In this document: piece by piece, positions 60,317 through 64,000 of the stretch | Layout: each line of letters begins with the position of its first letter | Numbering within the stretch: the stretch's first letter is position 1 | Position numbers and translations under genes: made by a program | Notes under the pieces: generated by a model | The model's input: the letters and a program-made list of their open reading frames with translations, nothing else | Told to the model about the DNA's origin: nothing | Database searches by the model: none | Assembly (NCBI RefSeq): GCF_030852425.1 | Contig: NZ_NSDM01000013.1 | Span: forward strand, 264,738 to 328,737 | Reading direction: 5' to 3' | Length of the DNA stretch: 64,000 nt | From: Saccharothrix longispora | Lineage (GTDB): Bacteria; Actinomycetota; Actinomycetes; Mycobacteriales; Pseudonocardiaceae

Positions 60317-60490
60317 TCAGACCTTGTCGATGCTGGACAACGCGGCGGTCAGCGCCGTGTGCGCGTCGTCGAAGCGGGCCACGTGCTCGACCACGTCCAA
60401 CTGCTCCAGCCCGTCGAGACCCGCCAGGGCGTCGTCGATCCCGGCCACGGGGTCGCGCGGCGGGCCGGGGAGGGGAACCTCGAAGCTCAC
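60317..60490 (-). CDS. Small conserved protein between tlyA and the HAD gene (Rv1693-like)
   Basis: 57 residues from GTG 60490 to TGA 60317. Sequence begins SFEVPLPGPPRDPVAGIDDA, continues LAGLDGLEQLDVVEHVARFD and ends DAHTALTAALSSIDKV. It is acidic and mostly helical, with the pattern of a short two-helix protein; the same kind of gene lies between tlyA and a HAD phosphatase in mycobacteria. The stop of the HAD gene (60495) is 4 bases before the GTG, and its own stop is 4 bases before the tlyA start, so all three are coupled. Function unknown. Confidence 0.75.
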   Translation of the reverse strand: MSFEVPLPGPPRDPVAGIDDALAGLDGLEQLDVVEHVARFDDAHTALTAALSSIDKV

Positions 60491-60494
60491 GGTT

Positions 60495-61298
60495 TCACGG
60501 TAGCCGATGCAGGATCGACAGGTCGGCCGCCACGTAGGTGGGACGGCGGGCGTCGTCGAGCGCCGCCACGTCCGCCTCGGTGGCCACGCCGGTGAGCACC
60601 AGCAGCGAGTCCATGCCCGCGTTCACCGCGCCGTCGATGTCGGTGTCCAGCCGGTCGCCCACCACCAGGGGGCGCTGCGCGCCGGCGGACTTCGCCGCCT
60701 GCTCCAGCAGCGGCGTCGCCGGCTTGCCCGCCACCAGGGGCTCGACGCCCGTCGCCGTGCGCAGGGCGGCGACGAGCGCGCCGTTGCCGGGGAGGAGGCC
60801 GCGCTCGGTGGGCAGCGTCGCGTCCACGTTGCAGGCCACCCACTTCGCGCCCGCCCGGACCGCCACGCACGCCTCGGCCAGCTCGCGCCACCCCAGCTCC
60901 TGCGACAGGCCCTGCACCACCGCGGCGGCGCCCTCGGCCTCCCGCGTCGGCTCGAACCCGCGCGCCCGGACCTGATCGGCCAGCGCGTCCGTGCCGAGCA
61001 CCAGCACCGCGGAACCGGCCGGGACGAGGCCCACCAGCATCGCCGCACCGGCCTGGGCGCTCGTGCTCACCTCGTCCACGCTCGTGCGGAAACCCAACTC
61101 GTCCAGGTGATCGGCGACGTCCTCGGGCGACCGGGACGCGTTGTTCGTGACGAAGCGGACCGCGACACCGTGCTCCCGCGCGGCCGCCACCGCCTCCACC
61201 GCGCCGGGCACGACCTCGCGACCCCGGTACACGGTGCCGTCGAGGTCCAGCAGCAGAGCGTCGTAACGGGCCAGCAGCACGGGCGCCTCCTCCGTCAT
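60495..61298 (-). CDS. HAD-IIA family phosphatase
   Basis: 267 residues from ATG 61298. HAD motifs: LLLDLDGTVYRGREVVPGAV (nucleophile Asp and acid Asp), RFVTNNASRSPEDVADHLDE, and the C-terminal GDRLDTDIDGAVNAGMDSLL. The cap is of the IIA (NagD) type. Rv1692 in this position of the mycobacterial cluster is a glycerol-3-phosphate phosphatase, so that reaction is the best guess. The linked nadK-tlyA order is conserved. Confidence 0.9.
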   Translation of the reverse strand: MTEEAPVLLARYDALLLDLDGTVYRGREVVPGAVEAVAAAREHGVAVRFVTNNASRSPEDVADHLDELGFRTSVDEVSTSAQAGAAMLVGLVPAGSAVLVLGTDALADQVRARGFEPTREAEGAAAVVQGLSQELGWRELAEACVAVRAGAKWVACNVDATLPTERGLLPGNGALVAALRTATGVEPLVAGKPATPLLEQAAKSAGAQRPLVVGDRLDTDIDGAVNAGMDSLLVLTGVATEADVAALDDARRPTYVAADLSILHRLP

Positions 61299-61320
61299 CA
61301 CCACACGTCCCCACAAGTGT

Positions 61321-61352
61321 GGAGGCCCGGCACCGACAGGTGCCGGGCCTCC
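61321..61352 (-). terminator. Strong stem-loop after the repeat-rich TPR gene
   Basis: GGAGGCCCGGCACC (61321-61334) pairs perfectly with GGTGCCGGGCCTCC (61339-61352) around GACA. It lies 53 bases after the stop of the gene at 61405 and separates it from the HAD-tlyA unit. Confidence 0.85.
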
Positions 61353-61404
61353 CGGTGTGACTTCGCTCCCGCGCGTGCGGTGCCTGCTGTGTCGGTCCTG
61401 TGCG

Positions 61405-63801
61405 TCAGTCCTGCGGGCTGAGGTCGAACGCGCGCTCGGCGGCGTCCGTCTCGTTGTCGTCGTCGGCCTGCGCGGCGTTGAGGAACCACTTCACGGCTTC
61501 CTCGTTCCGCCCGGCCGCCTCCAGGTTGTCGGCGTACGCGTAGAACAGGCGGGCGCTCCACGGGAAGCGCTTCTTCTCGTCCAGGTCGTCGCCCTGGAGC
61601 GCCACCACGGCAGCGTCCAGCTCGCCCATGTCACGCCGCGCGCCGGCCGCCACGATCCGCAGCTCCACGGCCTCCTCCGGCGACAGCGACAGGCCCTGCG
61701 CCTCACGCGCCAGGTCGATCGCCCGCTCGGGACGCCCCAACGCCCGCTCGCAGTCGGCCATCACCGCGAGGTGACCGGCGCCGTGCGACATGCGCCGCGC
61801 CGCCCGCAACTCCGACAGCGCCTCGGCCCACTCGCCGGCGTGGTAGGCGGTCAACCCGGCCGCCTCGCGCACCACCGCCACCCGAGCCGCCTTCGACCGC
61901 GCGTACCGGGCGTGCTCCAGCGCCTGCTCCGGTTCGGAGTCGATCAGCAGACCCGCCGCGGCGAGGTGCCGGCCCACGATCTCGGCCAGGCCCTTCGGCA
62001 GGCCGCGCAGCTCCTGCTTCACATCGGGGTCGAGCACGGAGATGTCCGCGTCCTGCGGCAGCTCGGGCGTGCGGGACCGGGTGAACACCCGCTCCTGCTG
62101 CTCCTCCACCGGGACGGCCGAACCGGCCGCCGGGCCGTCGGTCTCGTCGGCGTCGTCGACCTCGTCGGCGTCGACGTCGTCCTCGGTGTCTTCGCGGTCC
62201 TCGTCGTCGTCCCGGACATCGGTGTCGGCCTCGACCTCGGTCCCGGCGTCGTCCGTCACCGGCTTCCCGGTGACGGCGGCGGTCACGGGCTCGACGTCGT
62301 CGACCTCGGTGCCCCCCACCTCCGCGACGGTCGCCTCGGTGACCTGCTCGTCGCCCTGGGCGATGCGGTCCTGGAACCGCGCGGCCCGTTCACGACTGCG
62401 CTCGTCCCGCTTGTCATCCGGACGGTTGTCGCGCGGCTTGTCATCACGCGGCTTGTCGTACGAACGCCGGTCGTCCCGCTTGAAGCCGCCCGCACGGTCG
62501 TCGCGCCGCGGGTACCCGCCCCGGTCACCGGAGCGGTCGTCGCGGCGCTGGTAGCCACCGCGGTCACCGGACCGGTCGTCGCGACGGGGGTAGCCGCCCC
62601 TGTCACCGCTCCGGTCGGTTCCCCGGTCACTGCCGCGGTCGTCGCGCGGCCGGAACTCGCGCCGCTCGCCACCGCCACCGCGGTCGTCGCGCTTGAACCC
62701 CCCGGGACGGTCGTCGCGCTTGAAGCCACCGGGCCGGTCGTCCCGACGCTGATACCCACCGCGGTCACCGGACCGGTCGTCGCGACGGGGGTAACCACCA
62801 CGGTCACCGCCCCTGTCGCCACCGCGGTCGCTGCTGCGATCGGCGCCACGATCGTCACGTCGCTGGTAGCCGCCCCGGTCACCGGACCGGTCGTCACGGC
62901 GCGGGTAACCACCACGGTCGTCCGAGCGGTCGTCGCGGCGCTGATAGCCGCCGCGATCCCCACCGCGGTCGTCACGCTTGAACCCGCCGGGCCGGTCATC
63001 ACGCTTGAACCCGCCGGGCCGGTCGTCGCGCTTGAACCCCCCGGGGCGCTCGTCGCGCTTGAAGCCACCGGGCCGGTCGTCACGGCGGAACCCGCCCGAA
63101 CGGTCGTCGCGCGGCCGGAACTCGCGCCGCTCGCCACCGCGGTCGTCGCGCTTGAACCCGCCAGGGCGGTCGTCGCGCTTGAAGCCACCGGGCCGGTCGT
63201 CCCGACGCTGGTAACCCCCGCGCTCACCACCGCTGCGGTCGTCACGCCGCTGATACCCACCACGGTCACCGGACCGGTCATCGCGAGGCCGGAACTCGCG
63301 GCGCTCGCCACGATCCGAGCTCCGGTCATCGCGCCGATCGTCACGTCGGTCATCGCGCCGGTCGAAACGGGGACGGCTGTCATCGCGCCGGAATCCGCCC
63401 CGATCACCGGAACGGTCGTCGCGTCGCTGGTAGCCACCGCGGTCATCGCCGCGGTCCGTGCGAGGCCGGTCGGTCGAGTCGCGGCGGACGGCACCGCGGT
63501 CGTCGTCACGTCGCTGGAAACCGCGGTCTTCGCGCGGCTTGTCGTAGCGGGGCCGCTCGCCCCTGCTGTCATCGCGGCGGACACCGCCGCGGTCATCACG
63601 TCGGTCGCCGCCACGAGGCTTGTCGTAGCGCGGCCGGTCGTCCCGACGCTGGAAACCACTCGAACGCTCGCCCCCACGAGCGTCACGGTCACCGGTGCTC
63701 GGCTTGCGACTTCCCTGGGAACGGCCACCATCGTCGGATCGGCGCGGTCGGTCTCCCTGGCCACGCTGACGGTCGCCGGGTCGATCCCCGAACCTGGACA
63801 C
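61405..63801 (-). CDS. TPR protein with a very long Arg/Asp-rich repeat region (Rv1691-like)
   Basis: 798 residues from GTG 63801, preceded by GGAGGAG. About residues 1-465 are low-complexity, built from short units such as [22 protein letters not shown] and [12 protein letters not shown]; alternating Arg and Asp resembles RNA-binding RGG/RD-rich tails. An acidic stretch rich in Asp, Glu and Thr follows (to about residue 570, including [20 protein letters not shown]). The C-terminal 230 residues are TPR-like helices ([60 protein letters not shown]). The gene lies next to the rRNA operon and ends before the HAD gene, as Rv1691 does. Role unknown; RNA or ribosome binding is suggested by composition only. 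Confidence 0.85.
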   Translation of the reverse strand: MSRFGDRPGDRQRGQGDRPRRSDDGGRSQGSRKPSTGDRDARGGERSSGFQRRDDRPRYDKPRGGDRRDDRGGVRRDDSRGERPRYDKPREDRGFQRRDDDRGAVRRDSTDRPRTDRGDDRGGYQRRDDRSGDRGGFRRDDSRPRFDRRDDRRDDRRDDRSSDRGERREFRPRDDRSGDRGGYQRRDDRSGGERGGYQRRDDRPGGFKRDDRPGGFKRDDRGGERREFRPRDDRSGGFRRDDRPGGFKRDERPGGFKRDDRPGGFKRDDRPGGFKRDDRGGDRGGYQRRDDRSDDRGGYPRRDDRSGDRGGYQRRDDRGADRSSDRGGDRGGDRGGYPRRDDRSGDRGGYQRRDDRPGGFKRDDRPGGFKRDDRGGGGERREFRPRDDRGSDRGTDRSGDRGGYPRRDDRSGDRGGYQRRDDRSGDRGGYPRRDDRAGGFKRDDRRSYDKPRDDKPRDNRPDDKRDERSRERAARFQDRIAQGDEQVTEATVAEVGGTEVDDVEPVTAAVTGKPVTDDAGTEVEADTDVRDDDEDREDTEDDVDADEVDDADETDGPAAGSAVPVEEQQERVFTRSRTPELPQDADISVLDPDVKQELRGLPKGLAEIVGRHLAAAGLLIDSEPEQALEHARYARSKAARVAVVREAAGLTAYHAGEWAEALSELRAARRMSHGAGHLAVMADCERALGRPERAIDLAREAQGLSLSPEEAVELRIVAAGARRDMGELDAAVVALQGDDLDEKKRFPWSARLFYAYADNLEAAGRNEEAVKWFLNAAQADDDNETDAAERAFDLSPQD
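62420..63720 (-). repeat. Coding tandem repeats (Arg/Asp/Gly-rich) inside the TPR gene
   Basis: Short repeats of roughly 27-45 bases encode [12 protein letters not shown] and GGFKRDDRP units, many almost identical at the DNA level (for example the cluster of four GGFKRDDRP units around 62980-63090). They keep reading frame on the minus strand and also leave a long open frame on the plus strand, which is a by-product of the codon pattern. Confidence 0.85.
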
Positions 63802-63824
63802 TAACTCCTCCTACTGTGGACACG

Positions 63825-63882
63825 CCGAAAGGGCTTGCGGTTAGAGCACATCTGACTGTGCCCCCACCACAAGCCCTTTCGG
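63825..63882 (-). terminator. Terminator of the rRNA operon
   Basis: On the plus strand CCGAAAGGGCTTG (63825-63837) and CAAGCCCTTTCGG (63870-63882) form a perfect 13-bp stem with a 32-base loop. It lies 9 bases past the 3-prime end of the 5S rRNA and just upstream of the TPR gene, so it ends rRNA transcription. Confidence 0.8.
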
Positions 63883-63891
63883 GGAAGAATG

Positions 63892-64000
63892 TTCGGCGGC
63901 GTCCTACTCTCCCACACCCTCACGAGTGCAGTACCATCGGCGCTGGAAGGCTTAACTACCGGGTTCGGAATGGGACCGGGTGTTCCCCAACCGCAATGAC
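63892..64000 (-). rRNA. rrf: 5S ribosomal RNA (partial)
   Basis: Read on the minus strand the sequence holds the universal 5S pieces: CCCGGTCCCATTCCGAACCC, then GGTAGTTAAGCC and GGTACTGCACTCGTGAGG, ending GGGAGAGTAGGACGCCGCC at about 63892. The 5-prime end is beyond the window edge, so the 23S and 16S genes presumably lie to the right. Transcription runs leftward, ending at the stem-loop 63825-63882. Confidence 0.95.

Noticed and set aside
62420..63720. Dense short DNA repeats as CRISPR or satellite
   Set aside because: They are in frame and encode RDDR/GGFKRDD units of one long protein; the unit lengths vary and there are no spacers.
61357..63804. An 815-codon open frame on the plus strand opposite the repeat-rich TPR gene
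   Set aside because: It is a mirror of the Arg/Asp codon pattern, gives a Val/Thr/Ala-rich low-complexity product, has no ribosome site and runs into the rRNA terminator region.

Overview
The window is GC-rich DNA with GTG-heavy starts, many 4-base GTGA/ATGA gene overlaps and an actinobacterial gene order. The right half follows the conserved block known from Mycobacterium (Rv1691 to Rv1711: TPR protein, HAD phosphatase, small protein, tlyA, nadK, recN, steA, mctB, pyrG, NUDIX, xerD, parA, scpA, scpB, rluB). A conservon, a DUF397 remnant, an EthR-like TetR regulator and large LuxR regulators suggest a filamentous member of the Pseudonocardiaceae (Saccharothrix, Actinosynnema or Lentzea type). 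That placement is inference from gene content; no species-level marker is complete. The only RNA gene is the 5S rRNA cut by the right edge.

Layout. 0-15 kb: an ECF sigma/zinc-finger anti-sigma pair, a DUF1996 lipoprotein, an acyl-CoA ligase, an orphan molybdopterin oxidoreductase, a twice-truncated dehydrogenase remnant beside an inverted array of 22-bp repeats, a large ATP-binding LuxR regulator, a serine hydrolase, an SRPBCC protein, an EthR-like regulator, a PHP phosphoesterase and a radical SAM enzyme. 15.8-22.6 kb: a compact livF-livG-fadD-livH-livM-livK operon in which the ligase suggests import and CoA-activation of a carboxylic acid rather than amino-acid uptake. 22.7-27.7 kb: a stress-type partner-switching region (RsbW-like protein, SigB/SigF-type sigma, Vms1/Rv2629-like protein, topoisomerase IB, YbdK-type ligase, STAS protein) with three look-alike SigB/SigF promoters.

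28.7-33.8 kb holds the most interesting system: a TPR-CHAT caspase-like protease divergent from an intracellular subtilisin, an ECF sigma factor and a small partner protein that lacks the usual anti-sigma zinc motif. It recalls the logic of TPR-CHAT proteases that control sigma factors by cleaving a bound partner, but here with no CRISPR component. It is followed by a methyltransferase with a DUF397 remnant fused in frame, and a conservon (sensor kinase, roadblock, GTPase) that lacks its DUF742 member.

39-44.6 kb: a 4-hydroxybenzoate hydroxylase gene flanked by the parts of one NitT/SsuABC-type transporter. 44.9-63.8 kb: the conserved housekeeping block for chromosome segregation (ParA, ScpA, ScpB, XerD), nucleotide and NAD metabolism, DNA repair, rRNA modification and membrane/division functions. 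It ends in a 798-residue protein with a long Arg/Asp-rich repeat region, next to the end of an rRNA operon. Most transcription units on the minus strand end in clear stem-loops, which are listed.
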